From Whitmania pigra (lineage: Eukaryota > Annelida > Clitellata > Hirudinida > Haemopidae), in assembly GCA_021613335.1 (NCBI GenBank), contig JAJTWR010000036.1:176501-240500 (forward strand): a DNA stretch of 64,000 nt. Direction: 5' to 3'. Below are positions 12,701-31,468 of the stretch, one piece after another. Positions within the stretch are counted from its first letter, which is position 1, and the number at the start of each line of letters is the position of its first letter. The notes beneath the pieces were generated by a model. The model was not told the origin of the DNA. It did no database searches and was given only the letters and a program-made list of their open reading frames with translations. The position numbers and the translations under genes were made by a program.

Positions 12701-12762
12701 TTCAGTCCATCGGCAGGTTCCTCTCTATAGAGAGGAATGCCATATCTGTAAGCCTTGACCGG
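12701..12762 (-). repeat. SINE 3'-end fragment
   Basis: On the minus strand this reads GGCTTACAGA, a CCTCTCTATAGAGAGG hairpin, then GCCGATGGACTGAA. It matches the 3' part of the tRNA-headed element at 27097-27350 (GGCTTACAGA..CTCTATAGAGAG..GCCAATGGACTGAA). The tRNA head is absent here. The rest of 11986-13025 shows no gene I can support. Confidence 0.6.
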
Positions 12763-13025
12763 CCACCCCTAAGATCCCAGAATGACAAATAGGTGAGTCA
12801 AATGGCCAAGTAGTTCTTTTGGAAATTTTGGAAGGGGGAGGATCTGATCCAAAAACCATATGTAAAACCATGGAGATAGCCCATCAAACCCCTACCTAAA
12901 ACTAAACTTATCATATGATGGATGTGCTGGGGGACCCTAGAAAAATTATCAATGAAATGTTTATGGCAGGTTTCAGCTCACAAACGGCTCACTAAATAAG
13001 ACATTGTTCATAACTGCAACTTATT

Positions 13026-15755
13026 TTATTTTGTAAGTAAATCCTGAAGTATCCTTGCAACACTTTGTCCATTGGCTCTTCCTTTTGTTTTCTTTTGCAC
13101 TTGTCCAATGAAGAAGTTCAAAATCTTTTTATTCCCAGCTTTGTAATCATTCACCTTAAAAATTTAAATCATTCAAAAATATATTCTGCTTATAAAACCC
13201 CTTATAGACCCCTGCATACAGCCTGCTGATGCTCCTCAACCAATTCCTGGCACATTTTCATCAAAGAGGAATTATCTGAGAGCTGCTTCATATTTTCCTT
13301 CTCCACAATAAGTCGTGCAGACTTCACACATTGAGTTGGATCCACCAACATTTCTAAAACCTGATATATATTATTTACATAATTTTACAAAAACATTATT
13401 TTAAACACTGTTATGCTAACCTTTCTAGCAATAGTCAAATTGACTGTCTTTTCAACAAGGAGCATTAGTACTATTTCCAGGACTTCTTTTGTTTCTAATT
13501 TGCTGTTAATTCAACAAATTCAAGCAGAAACAAGTGTTGTTTCAATGTCAAACCACAACATATTAGCTCAAATATGAATGATTGCCAAAACCTAATCAAG
13601 AATAAATTACCTTTCACTCAAAGAAGTATTCGTTTTGTTGATAAGAGCTAGAATCTCATTGATGCAGAAATTTGCGATAGAAGAATTTAACATCTGGTCA
13701 TTTACATGTGATGAACACATGTTGTACAAGTTAAGGAGTTCTGGGATTGACTGGAACAACAACATACTTATAGCATCATTGGTAATATGTAAAACATTTG
13801 TGAGTTGAAAAATTAATGCCACACTGACAACAAGAATGACGCTCTGTTCCAAGGTCAGCTTATTTTCCTTCACCAGCCAGTCTCTCGTCATTCTAGGAAG
13901 CATTGGCAATTCTTTTATCATAGCCTGAAGATCCTCTTGTATGTGGAGTGGTATCAGATTTGGTTCTGGTAAGAATCTGTAGTCATGGACCTTTTCTTTG
14001 TCTCTCAAAACAATCGTGCAGCTAATTAAAAATTGGATTGAATTAATAACCATGTTCAAGAATTACATTGAGATAGTAAACACACTCAGCTTCACTATCA
14101 TATAACATGGTATGGTTCTCCACAGGAATGCCATTTTCTAGGGATTTTATTTGCCTTTCTATTTCAAATTCTGAAATGATTAATAAAAAATCTGATTAAA
14201 ATCGAACAATTAAATTTAATTGTAATTAAATTACAGAGAATGTAATTTTCCAACCCACTGCTCTTCCAAGAGACCTAATGCTATTGAGGTTTTTAACTTC
14301 AGTCCTCACTCCTAGTGGATCATTTGGTTTTCTTACTGAAATGCTGGCATCAACTCTCAATGAGCCCTCTATTAACAGAATTTCAATTAGCTAACATTAA
14401 ATAAGTGTTACCAATGGTGTTATTTAGGCAATAATTACTAGCCTTCCATTTTAGCATTGCATGACCCAATAGTTTGTAACACAAGCTGAAGTTCTTTGAC
14501 AAAGGCCACTACTTCTTTTGCAGAAGTAAAATCAGGTTCTGTTATTATCTCCATCAAGCCAATACCTGGAAAAGTTTTAATAAGATAAAAGTATTAAAAT
14601 CTTTCACTTATGTAAAGGTGAGCAATCTTTAAATTATAAACCATTGAAAAGAACCGTCAAAAGTATATCTATTCAATAAAAAAAAATAAGCTTTGCTCAG
14701 CAACTCAATTTGCATATAGTCAGCAGCAATCCAATTTGATAAATTTTAGCAGTTTTGATGTTTTAGCTAATAAAACTATTTATATCTTAATATCTGCATT
14801 AGTGATCCTAACCTGCTCGATTGAGATCTATCAAGCTCATCTTATCCATAACATCATGGAGACTCTTTCCACTGTCTTGTTCTAATTGAATCTGGGTTAA
14901 ACGAACCCCCTTTTCTATGAAGGTCTTACCTTCGTAGATGGGATATATTAAGTGACCTTTTGATGCTAATGGCAATCTTTTTTGAGTTATTTGATAACCT
15001 GCCTTAAAAAATACATTCATATATATCCTTTCAAATTCTTACTGATATTCACCATAAAACTAACTGGGAGGTCAGCATAGAAGTAGTGTTTTCTGTCAAA
15101 ATAGGATACTCTGTTAATTATACAGTTTAAAGATAAAGCCGTTTTTAGGGCTGCTGTGACACAGGCTTTGTTCAACACCTAACATATTAGAAAAATTGCA
15201 ACAGTTTTCACAAATAGCTAAATAATTATAAATTAATAAAACATTTTCTTAATTCAAACCGGCAATGTTCCTGGAAGTGATGCATCAAAGAATGACACAG
15301 AATTATTTATTGGAGCACCAAAAGCGGTTGCTGATCCAGAAAACAGTTTAGAATTTGCACTAATCTGTGCATGTATTTCAAGTCCTATTACAGGCTCCCA
15401 ATCACCAACACTGCCAGAAAGTTTTCTAATTATGTTCACAATTTAATTATAGGGGAGCATAAAACATCTTATGCAGGTATTCGTCAATTTAAATACATCA
15501 ATGTTAAGTAAACATTAAATAAATGTTCTATTACATTAACACGAAATAATTGTCTATCATATAATTTACCCACAAAATTAATGAATCAAAATATATTTTA
15601 ACAGATTATACAATGTTTTATAGTAGAACTAATGTAAATGCACTTATAATAAGCAATCCGCAAAATTAAACTCACTCGGTCTTCCGCATAGATTCACATG
15701 CTTTACTGAAATACCTCTTCAATGTTTGAACACGTTTCGATGTGAAAAGCCTCAT
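13026..15755 (-). CDS. GATB: Mitochondrial glutamyl-tRNA(Gln) amidotransferase subunit B
   Basis: GatB is part of the GatCAB complex that converts Glu-tRNA(Gln) to Gln-tRNA(Gln) in mitochondria. Exon 1 (15755-15676) gives a basic, Arg/Lys/Ser-rich N-terminus suitable for mitochondrial import. It joins in frame to exon 2 (15425-15260) with the hallmark [12 protein letters not shown] and [14 protein letters not shown]. Later exons give [11 protein letters not shown] (15178-15065), GYQITQ (15002-14813), [12 protein letters not shown] (14565-14451), [16 protein letters not shown] with EVKNLNS (14371-), [15 protein letters not shown] (about 14020) and the C-terminal tRNA-binding tail ending in [15 protein letters not shown]. 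The splice between the ITEPDF and EEGSLR exons requires a GC donor (AAG/GCTAGT at about 14450-14446), because the nearby GT would create a stop. Middle boundaries (13.2-14.2 kb) are approximate. Confidence 0.93.
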
Positions 15756-16700
15756 CCTTCCCAACTTGCGCAAGTTTAGATTTTAAAAGTAAAGCGCAAA
15801 GAGATTCATGATTAAGAAAAATGAATATGAGCGAAATTCATTAATATATTATAATTTTTAAAATATAATCGCAATTTAATCGTGTCAACTAAGTAACGAT
15901 TTATATATTTTCAATATTAAAATGAAAGCTAAGTATTACAACACAATAAGATAAGGGTCAGGCTCAACAAAATTAATTGCCATTTGAATCTGCCGTTGTA
16001 AACATTTTAATTCATATTTGACGTATTATTTTACTTTATCCTCGAATAACCCGAATAATACTAGCAACGCGTTCTTGATGGCTCGATGATATATTTATAA
16101 ATTTTGTTTGCCAGTTTAACAGTCGCAATGTCACCGACTTTACCGAACCCCATTATCAAAATACCACATCAAATTAATACGATGTCGAATAGATGGGTAT
16201 TCAAGAAACATATGCTATGGTGGCAAGCACAACTAGAATTTTCACAGCCTGTCGGGGACCGTGAGGTCTGAAGACGGGTTGCCCAATTTGCCCAGTTACG
16301 GGTTACGGACGGGCATAGAAACTGGAGCGGCCTGCGAGCATCATGATTCAGATTTGCCAACAACCAAATAAAGGTGATTTTTTGGAACTTATGAAGCTGT
16401 TGGGTAAAATGATATATTATTAGAACAACATCTATTAATGTGGGATCGAAATGCCACAAACTCAGTTCAGGCATTTAATTAATCTGATACAACCCATATC
16501 GCCAGAGATTCTATCAAAATTGTCAATGAAATCAAAGTGGCTAATTACTCTTCAGTGATTGTTGACTTTACTACTAAAATTAGCAGAATCAATCAATTTT
16601 CTCTATCTTAGAGATATGTAACAGAAGACGGAGATGCAGTGGTATATTTGGAATTACATGGATCAAGGGCTAGGGCTTTTTATTCTTTTAGCAGTAAAAA

Positions 16701-16815
16701 CAGGGGTTGGGGAGCGTTCACTTCAGATTAGACGCAAAAAATGTCATCTTCTCAAGTTGTGCAATGGTTTTCCCCTCCACCCCTTACCTGGTAAAATCTG
16801 AAATGACGTCTGTGG
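16701..16815 (+). repeat. Dispersed repeat copy 1
   Basis: Starts CAGGGGTTGGGG and contains TTAGACGCAAAAAATGTC, CCCAAGTT-like and TCTGAAATGA segments in the same order as 17378-17545. The CAGGGG start resembles the end of hAT-like transposons, but no matching opposite terminus or target duplication was found. Confidence 0.4.
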
Positions 16816-16878
16816 TAAAAATAAGCTTGGGTTTTTTGATAACTGTGTTATGGTGAGTCATATGATGGAGTTAATACA

Positions 16879-17145
16879 ATGTCGGTTGAAATAGCAGGTC
16901 TCCAAACAAGAGTTACGGAGATTGCCCCCAATGCATTCATTACGCACGTTGCTGTGCACACTAAAATTGCCAGGGCTCCTTCTCTCCCTAAATCCGCAAC
17001 TGACCTGCTTGATGAATTGATAATCAATTTGGCTCGCCAGCCTAATAACCGCAATGTCATCGACTTTCCCAAACGTGTATTTCCAAATCCTAACCAGGTA
17101 CAGCAATGGCTGATTAATATTCGTTTTGGAGACATTTTTGTTTAA
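16879..17145 (+). CDS. Unrecognised 88-codon frame
   Basis: An uninterrupted frame from ATG 16879 to a stop at 17145, starting MSVEIAGLQTRVTEI and rich in Asn/Pro near its end (PNPNQVQQW). I recognise no family. Neighbouring sequence is repetitive, so it may be a relic of a mobile element. It could also be chance. Confidence 0.2.
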   Translation: MSVEIAGLQTRVTEIAPNAFITHVAVHTKIARAPSLPKSATDLLDELIINLARQPNNRNVIDFPKRVFPNPNQVQQWLINIRFGDIFV

Positions 17146-17377
17146 ATATTAATAATTGTCGTTGCAATACGCAATTAATTTAATATTAATCAGAAATATA
17201 AACATTTAACCAAAACTTGAAATTGCTATTTATTACCCCTAACACTAACCCAAACCTAAATCCAGATATTAAAACACACTAAAATGGCGTGGCGTAAACA
17301 GACGAACAAGATCTGAACTCCGCGACTGGAAACAAACAAGCACTGGCGTCGCACGAGGCGATTCCATAACCTGTAGA

Positions 17378-17545
17378 CAGGGGCGTAATTTGGGGGAAAC
17401 GGCCTCCCCCATTTAAGACTAGACGCAAAAAAAAGTCTCGTATTTTGCGATGGTTTGAGCCCATTGATTTTTGGTTAGAAGCAAAAAAGAAGCTGTCTTC
17501 CCAAGTTGGCTTTCCCCTTTGGAAACAGCTGAAATGAGGTCCATG
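17378..17545 (+). repeat. Dispersed repeat copy 2
   Basis: Begins CAGGGGCGTAATTTGGGGG and shares the GACTAGACGCAAAAAAAAG, CAAGTTGGCTTTCCCC and CTGAAATGAGGTC blocks with 16701-16815. The first block also recurs inside this copy (GGTTAGAAGCAAAAAAGAAG). Likely a non-autonomous DNA transposon fragment. Confidence 0.4.
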
Positions 17546-17845
17546 ACGCTTTGTCCAGGAGGCTCGCACGTGAATACAGCCTTGGGAACCTATGATACAA
17601 ATAAACAAACGCATAATACGCACCGCACGTTTGATTTTGACCCATTCGACCAATCACAGCGTGCACTCACAAATACTAATAAGCTGCTTGCTTTAGGTGA
17701 CAGGGTCTGGAAACACAAAAAAATTGTAGAGATGAGATTGCTATAAGCTATTACAAATTTGTTTAATGGAAAATTCAGACAGAAACTGTATAACAGAAGC
17801 AATCATTTAATCATACACAAGCAATTGCTGTTATAAAGCTATTGT

Positions 17846-20298
17846 TTATTTTGTAATAATGTTTGTAACAAGACCTTTTCCACCACTTAAAACCACATAT
17901 GGAACCTTATTTGCTTTTTGCTTATCTTGCAGAAGCTGTGCAGTATTGAGAGGAGTATCTGTGGAGCTCATTGACCTCATCAAAGCATCTTCCTCAGACT
18001 TCTTCATCCTTTTTTCCAATTTCTTTTTTCCAGAACCTTTGCCATGGAACCTGTGAGACAATGTCCTGAACGCCTCTTTTTTGGACATCTCTCTACCTTG
18101 CTCATCCACATACTCCAATTTTATCTCTGGTTTGTAACCTTGTTTTTCCTTGAACTCAACAATGGGTCCTCCACCACTAGCTGAATATTTACTTCTTCTT
18201 CCAGAATATTTGTCATCCATGTCATCTAATCTTTTGTCTTCAATTGAATAATTCTGTGCCTCCAGGTTTGACTGCTTAGGAGCATTAACTTGTCTTGCAG
18301 CATTTGCATCCAAATAACCTTTCTTTGAAGCAAGTTTTAGTGCAGCACCCAAACCATGGTCAATAATTGGCTCTTCATCAAGAACGTGATTTTCTTCAAC
18401 TTTAGTCTCAACTGGCTTCTCATCTATCTCCACAGATTGCCATCCTTGGTGCTCTGAGCCATCATTTCCAGTTTGTTCTACTTCCATATCTTCATAGTCT
18501 TCATCTTTAAATGGATTGGGGCCGGTAGAAGATGTCATAAAATCACCCAGAGTACGACAAAACTCTGCTGTTGAGTTCATATAGAAGTTGTTATTAGGAA
18601 GATCAGCATTGCTATTCTCCAAGGGTTCAGACTTTATACGCATCACAAGATTATCAAAGCTATTCACTTCCTTTTTCACTTTTTTGTTTAATTCCATTTC
18701 AAGCCACTCTCTATCATGGCTTAGATCCACTTCTTCATCCATGCCCAACAATTCATCATCATCATCACACTTCTCTAAACCCACCTCAATATCTTCAACT
18801 GATGGCAATTTGGGTTGATCTTCGGCCATAACAGCCTTTGACGGCTGCAAATTAAGTATGGGAGGCTCTTCCTCATTGGTTGATGTGGCCAACAAATCAT
18901 CAGCTGTCAATTTTACTTTCTTTCTCACATTCTTTTTCATCTTTTTGCTTGGCTTTTTGAAAGTGGCCATTTCTTCCTGAGTATAATAATTACTTATAGG
19001 GAGAAGTTCGGGCAGTCTCAACGTTTCATTGACAATATTTGATCTGACAACATCAGGTTTTTTATCATGTTCAGCTTTGCCCTGGTCTCCAATCACAAAA
19101 GAATCCTTCTTAGGACCTCCCCTAATTTCATCATCATATTTGCTCAAAAGTACTTTCTCTTTAAAGTTTCCCTGATCATCAAATTCTTGGTCATCGTATG
19201 GATTATAGACAGGCTTGTTTTTCTTGTTTTCTATATTTTGCAGGGCCTTTTCATCATCAACTATATTAACATTTACCAAAACATCATCTCCATCTTCCAA
19301 GATTCCCTTGTCTTTCAGGGTAAGAATAACATCTCTTCCTTCCTTAAAGCTATCAATATTGTGCTCAATTTTAAGTCCCTTTAAATCGCCTGATTTGTAA
19401 GCTTTTGTTCCATTTCCAAATTCCTTTTCCACAAGATTTCCAACTCCAAATTCACGATCCAGCTCATCCATTGCTTTAACTCTTGCCTCTTCTAATTTCT
19501 TCTTAGCTGCTTCTTTCCTGCTTCTTTCCACCCATGCAGCTGCAGACTCATCTTCTGTCATCTGACTGAGAGGATTTGCCTAAAAAAAGCACATTACGTA
19601 AAATGATTCATTATGAATCACATAATTTAACCTTAGAATTTCTCAAATCTCACCTTAAACAGACTTTCCTCAAGTCTCCTTTTCTCTTTCATAATTTGGA
19701 GCTTTTCTCTGTAAGCTTCCTCTTTTTTGACATCACTCAAGTTGATAGCTGGGGCATGTACATCAGGTTTTTCAGTTGATGATTCAGCTTTCTCATTGCT
19801 GTTATCAGTTGTAAGAGGTTTAAGTCCAAGTTTAGCTCTAAGCTTGTTTGTTTCCTCAATGCTCAGTGAAAGCTTTTCAGTTGCACCACTCTCTTCAATG
19901 TCATCACATTTCCCAGCAAATTTCTATAAATATAAATTTAATAATATTCTGGTAATTTGATAACAAATAGATTTTAATATTTAATGCAATTCAACACAAA
20001 TTACCTCAATTCTTTGTTCACTGCCCGTACTTTTGACAGGATCTTCGCCTCGCCTGGACTTCTTTTCTTTAGGTTCTCTGGATGAAGATCTGGGCTTCCT
20101 CTTCTGTCTGTGATCTTTGTCATCTCTTGATCTTCCATCCTTGCTATGTCTGTCATCTCTATGCCTCTCATCTCTGCCATCCTTGCGCCTATCATCTCTA
20201 CTCTCCCTACGTTTTTCGTCTCTGTCATCCCTGCGACGTTCCTCTCTGTCGTCTCTCTTTCTGTCATCTTGGTATCTGCCTGCATTGTGGTCTTTCAT
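17846..20298 (-). CDS. SART1: SART1 / Snu66 tri-snRNP protein, intron-containing copy
   Basis: SART1 (Snu66) is a component of the U4/U6.U5 tri-snRNP needed for spliceosome activation in the nucleus. Three exons join in frame to about 765 residues: 20298-20005, 19923-19654 and 19579-17846. Exon 1 is an Arg/Asp-rich repeat region (DRDEKRRESRDDRRK). Exon 2 carries the conserved SIEETNKLRAKLGLKPL. Exon 3 carries AAWVERSR, MDELDREFGVGNLVE, SFKEGRDVILTLKDKGIL, DEEPIIDHGLGAALKL, YKPEIKLEYVDEQGR, LSHRFHGKGSGKKK and the C-terminal MSSTDTPLNTAQLLQDKQK. The C-terminus keeps the family pattern better than the intronless copy at 34478-36754, so this is probably the orthologous, ancestral gene. Confidence 0.94.
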
Positions 20299-22461
20299 GA
20301 CTACAATGATAACTGAATTTAAATTTATCAACCTTTGACAGTTCTGCCCATGTCCAGATCTATCCACAACTTCTAGAGAATGTTTTCAACAAACAAAATA
20401 AATTTTGTGAAATTAAAAAATGTTAAGATAGTAAATGTTATCTAGATACTAAGTTTTTTCCTGTTTATTTGAATGATCTGAATTGTATAGAACTACTACA
20501 AACACCTCCTTGTCATATAAAGAATTTTTTAGAGAATAAGTTTATCTAGCAGAAATCTATGTAACAGTTTTCAAATAAAAACAAATTTTCTTTTAAAGCT
20601 CAGGTCATTCACCACTTAATATTAAATTTGTAGTTCTCATTTCTCTTTTGGTGCTAGAACAACTTGAACAAAAGGAAAACAATTACATTGTGACAACAAG
20701 ATGGAATTATGTTTATATATTAACATTTAGGATTTACAATACAAGTTTGGTTTTGTACTTTTATTTTCAGAATTTAATTTAATTTCAGAATTGTGTTCCT
20801 TTTACATTAAAAAACTAATATGGTAACCATTTTGGATTTTAGCTCAGTTGAAAAGGGAGATATGATGAGGACATTTATGATAATTGTTATTAATAACATG
20901 GTCTAAATGAAGATCACACCAGCACTAAGACATCAGTCCACGTTGGTCTGTTAAGGCCTTGTTTTAGGAATAATATCCAACTGGCTTGCAGTCGCAAAGG
21001 ATAAAATTATAATTGTATTACTTCTTCCACACAATATATACTTAAATCCTTTTTGTTAGGTCATTGCTCTATAAAAGCATCCTGATAACATAATGAGAAA
21101 GTGCTATGTAAGCAACATACCATTCTTTCAGGCACAGGTAATATTGCATCATGAGTGTTCTGGAAGTCACTTATCTGCAGAAGACATTAAACAAAGTGAA
21201 AGTCATTCACTTTCAAATAATCAATAGATTCATCTTTCTGTCCTTTTAAACCTTTATTATTTCATGTTTGTATAGGTTACTTAAATCTGCTCTAGAAGCA
21301 ATCTGATTATCTGCAGCAGCATCCCTGTTTAACTACCGATTTACATAAGTATGGGAAGTTCATCAGATGAGGTCCTAACTAACCGCGTAAGATAAGCAAA
21401 TAGTTATAACATTTTTCCTATAAAACTTTTTATTCATGTTTTAAATCACGCATTTATAACCAATTATTCAAATTAGCTTAATTTTTGACGTTACAACAAA
21501 CAATGATGGTGGCATACAGCATAAAATTGTGGATAGATCTGGAAACTCGGCCCTCAAACAAAATACATAAACTAACCTCGGTATTAAATGAAAAATCAAT
21601 CGAGTAACCAGATCCGCCTTAATCCAATAATAATCGTTCGGTACCACAACAATTACCTAATCTTCGTCTCCAGTTGACAATATGTATCAACTTTGCCAAA
21701 AACACTTAATTAAATAATTATGTTGAAATAATTGTAAAATTATTTATTATCAAATAAATAAATATAATTTTAATGTTATATTACTAATGTTTTATTTTTT
21801 AAATATACTATGGTTAATGTTTATGCTAAATGTATTTTATTTAATAAATTTTAATTAATTTAACTTTAACAATTTTATTTTAAATTATATTTTTTTGCAT
21901 TTAAATGCCACATTACGAAACGCCAAAAACTTTTGTCCATCGACATACAAAACGTAGATCATTTAATTAAAAACATAACAAAATTAAATATACAAAACTT
22001 GAATCAATTATTTCAACCGACGTGATTTTTACATTTGCTGTATGCGAATGTACATGCACGTGTTTTTAATGGTTTTTACGCGACAGCAATTGATATTTGA
22101 TATTGGTAACAGCAATATGTTCATGTTTGCCAACAGCAAAAGGCATGTGTAAACCAACAGCAGAGATTACTAATATGTAATAAGAACCACCGTCGATTCT
22201 CGATACAAACGTTTCTGATTATTTATTCCCACATTGCAAAAAATCCCCCCAAAAATGTGAGGGGTGTAGTCAATTTAAAAAAAATTTAGTGTCAAAATTT
22301 GCGAGTCGTTTTGTTCTGACAAAGCTTTGAAAACACGTGCATGCAGTTGCTATATTTTCAAAATCTAAAGTGCTTTGATGCTTTTTGCGTTTAACAGTGT
22401 GCTTGCAAACAGGTGCTTCAATATTATCAATGTTGTTCAAAACAGTCTCATCTTCTACAAG
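20299..22461. other. AT-rich intergenic, upstream of SART1
   Basis: Includes the SART1 5' flank. The segment 21710-21910 is almost pure A/T and of low complexity. No gene, RNA or complete mobile element is visible. A short minus frame at 22270-22491 contains KRKKHQSTLDF, faintly like transposase tails, but this is too weak to call. Confidence 0.4.
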
Positions 22462-23068
22462 GTGACCCGTCATAACAGCCCGGCGACACAATAGCTCAGA
22501 AAAAACATATATATATTTGTCAATATATTAAAAAAAATTTTTGTGAGTTGAATACATTAACTGATAACTGATTCCAAATTTAATTCGAAGTTAGTGGTTT
22601 GAATGCTTTTATGACCGTTATGAGTTTAATTGGTATCACGGAATTTCATTAAGTGGAAGATTTAGCGTCTATTATTAATATTATTAAGATTCCGGCTACT
22701 TCCTTAGTTTACATAGACTTTTCAAGTTGGTATTTAATATAAATTATCGATTGACAAGCAACACGTGAAATTGCACAAAAAGAATTTACCAGACACTCAT
22801 TAAGCCACGAAGGTTCTTTTGATCGTCTAATTTCTTTTGATCCTTCCCCGTTGCAATGTGTACATTGAAGGGTTTGAATTGGAGTTTAATCTATGATATG
22901 GATTGACGTACAACATATTCAAGCCACACAAAGTGAATCACCTTATCGTACTCACCTTATCATCACGTCATGTGAACATGTAATTCACAATGAATCAATT
23001 TTACCTCCGATTTGTCGGGGTTGTTTTGTCCTGGGCTATTTTGACGCTGGGTTTTTATGACGGGGTGC
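22462..23068. mobile_element. MITE family member A (607 bp)
   Basis: The left end GTGACCCGTCATAACAGCCC and the right end, whose reverse complement reads GCACCCCGTCATAAAAACCC, are terminal inverted repeats. They share the CGTCAWAA..CCCRGCG pattern with copies at 24939-25126 and 26421-26577. No long frame is present inside. It is the longest copy in the window. Confidence 0.65.
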
Positions 23069-24382
23069 TTTAGCCGGTAGCAAATTTACAAACCTGTGTC
23101 TAGAACGACGCGGGGATGATTAATATTCATGTATTAGCTAATTTAGGCGCTATGATTGGATTGCTATGACAGATGTTTTCCGAAAGTAGGTCACATATAT
23201 CGTTTTAACTTCATAAAATATAAATTTGGTTAAAGTGACTATTGCTTTAGTTAATTTTAATAAACAATTTGCCATTAATTATTGACCCACACTTGTTTCC
23301 GAAAACTATATGTAACAATGTAAGCCAATGAACCTCAAATTTGGTTATGATCTCCACATTTCAGGAAAAAACATTTATAATGTATTATATACATTAATTT
23401 AAGTCATGAATTATTTCTATGATCGACTTGTTTTTCAGGCCTTATTTATATGCTAGCCTAGCACCCCCAAACCAACAATTCTAGGGAAAATAATAAAACA
23501 CTATTGTGGTAAAAATCTAAAAGATGAAGCTTTTTGGAGGATTTAACACTTAAATATTAAGTTAAGTATTTCCCCGGATGTTTATCTCATTAAACCTCAT
23601 CATTTAAAAAACTAGCCATTAAAAATTTAAAGCTTCACTTTAAAAAATTTATTTTGAAATACAGTAATCATTTTATTGCAGCATAAATGAAAGGTCTAAA
23701 CGTTTTTAATGCCCACTGCCATGGGATTTGGCATGCGGCGCATTAGATTCAATTTTTTTTGCAAGCAGGAGAGGTCTCTTGGATAAACGTCTGGTGGACT
23801 TGACAGCAACTGGCCGAACTGAAGCAACAAGTTGACAGTCTCGTGTTATACTAGGCCTGTTGGTTGGACTTTAATCTTGCAACCCTTCCTGGCATTGATA
23901 AAGCGCCCCCCCCCCCAATTAATGTCAAATTTTTTATTAAAATTAACTAAAGCAATGGTCACTTTAAACAAATTTATATTTTATGAAGTCAAAAAGATAT
24001 ATAACATACTTTTGAAAAACATATGTCCAATCAAAAATGAAAAAAAAACAATTTGGAATTAATTTTAAACTCTAAATGAATTAATTTAAACTACAAGTAA
24101 ATAATTAACTATTAATGATTGCCATTTAGTGATGATTGGTTACATTTGGGATGCAAAGTTGTTACTTAGACAAGGCGAAATCACCCATCCTAGTGATCTT
24201 TCATTTAATTTTATTAATGTAGCAAATAAGTTTTTATTTAAAATTTCTAAATTTCAAATTCTGCCATCTCAAAATCCGTAAATAAATCCATAACGCATCA
24301 ATATTCTTAAATCGAGTAGCATTTCTAATATTTCTAATTCTAATAATATTCAACGTCAAGTCGCCAATAAAAGTTACTACAC
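23069..24382. other. AT-rich intergenic
   Basis: No coding region supported. A stretch near 23205-23290 and another near 23930-23970 share a short inverted similarity (AAATTTGGTTAAAGTGACTA against its complement TGGTCACTTTAAACAAATTT). This hints at a further decayed inverted-repeat element. Confidence 0.35.
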
Positions 24383-30393
<6,011 letters not shown>

Positions 30394-31468
30394 TAGCTGA
30401 ACCTAATTTAATGAGAGATGAAGAACAATTATACAAGAATTAATTAGTTGGTTGATCAATTTCTGATAATTACTTAACTAACAAACAAATTAATAAATTG
30501 ATCAATTGACTTTAACGTTGCCAAACCTCGGTGTATATGATGATTCATTGTCAAATCATTCCTTCACTATATATATATATTCGACTTCACAGAAGCACGT
30601 GACTAACGACGCGCGATTATCTAAGAAATACCCGCCATTAAATTTTTTTTTTTTTATTTCATTTGTTAGACACAATTGAAGGGTCCAGTTGGATCATTAA
30701 CACAATTGAAAAAACAAAAGCATCGACCGGCATGTACACAAAGGCAGCATATAAATTACTTATTACTCCGCCTTGGATCCTTAGAGGGGTTTCCCCTGTC
30801 TTCAAACGTTTCGGCCTTTTGAGTCTTTAGTCATTGAGTTTCCGGAGAGCGGGCCGCATCCGGTGATCAGCCGGATGTCCCTGTCGGTTTTGACAATGAC
30901 TATGACCATGGACTCCTAAATGTATACCAGGACTGTCAACCTAAGCCTAAAAGTTTCGCCGATATACATCGGGAGGCCATGCGCATAGCTGTACACTTGA
31001 CAGGCTAAAAACAAGCGTGCATTGTATCATTCTTCCTTTGTTTCGCATTCGCTGTACAACTGAAATATATCTTGTTCTGCTTATTTAACAAACTGTTTTA
31101 AAACCGGTCTTTTGAATTTTGTGGATTTACACATCATACATTGGAAAATGCTACAAGAACGTGGGAATTTGGCAGTTCCACTTCGAAGTCGGCGATTGGT
31201 CAGGAGATAACTGATGTAAAGTGGCGAACTTGACCCTCTTTTGTGCTCGAGATATTAGGTTACCGATGAGAAAATGATAAGATAAAGAGGGAAGTTAGCG
31301 GTTTCATTTCAAAAGCGTCGTCATAACAGGGTTGGCGAATTAACCGAGGTCGAGATAAGTAGGTTCCACATTTCTTTCACTTACAAGAAATTCCACCACT
31401 ACTTTTCATCTTGACTCGGGTAGTGAATAGATAAACTGCTATGTACGCGACATAGTTAGTCTTTAGTC
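30394..31468. other. Intergenic between lectin gene and LINE
   Basis: Contains the presumed promoter of the minus-strand lectin gene, with a TATATATATATA run near 30570. Mixed-composition sequence between about 30730 and 31450 may be LINE 5' remains or another decayed element. No coding region could be supported. Confidence 0.35.

Larger units (their letters stand above)
15756..17845. other. Intergenic between GATB and SART1
   Basis: No confident gene. The region holds two copies of a dispersed repeat (listed separately) and one 88-codon plus-strand frame at 16879-17145. A stretch at 16112-16172 resembles 17037-17098 (both contain a CGCAATGTCAYCGACTTT core), which suggests another decayed repeat pair. 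Confidence 0.4.
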
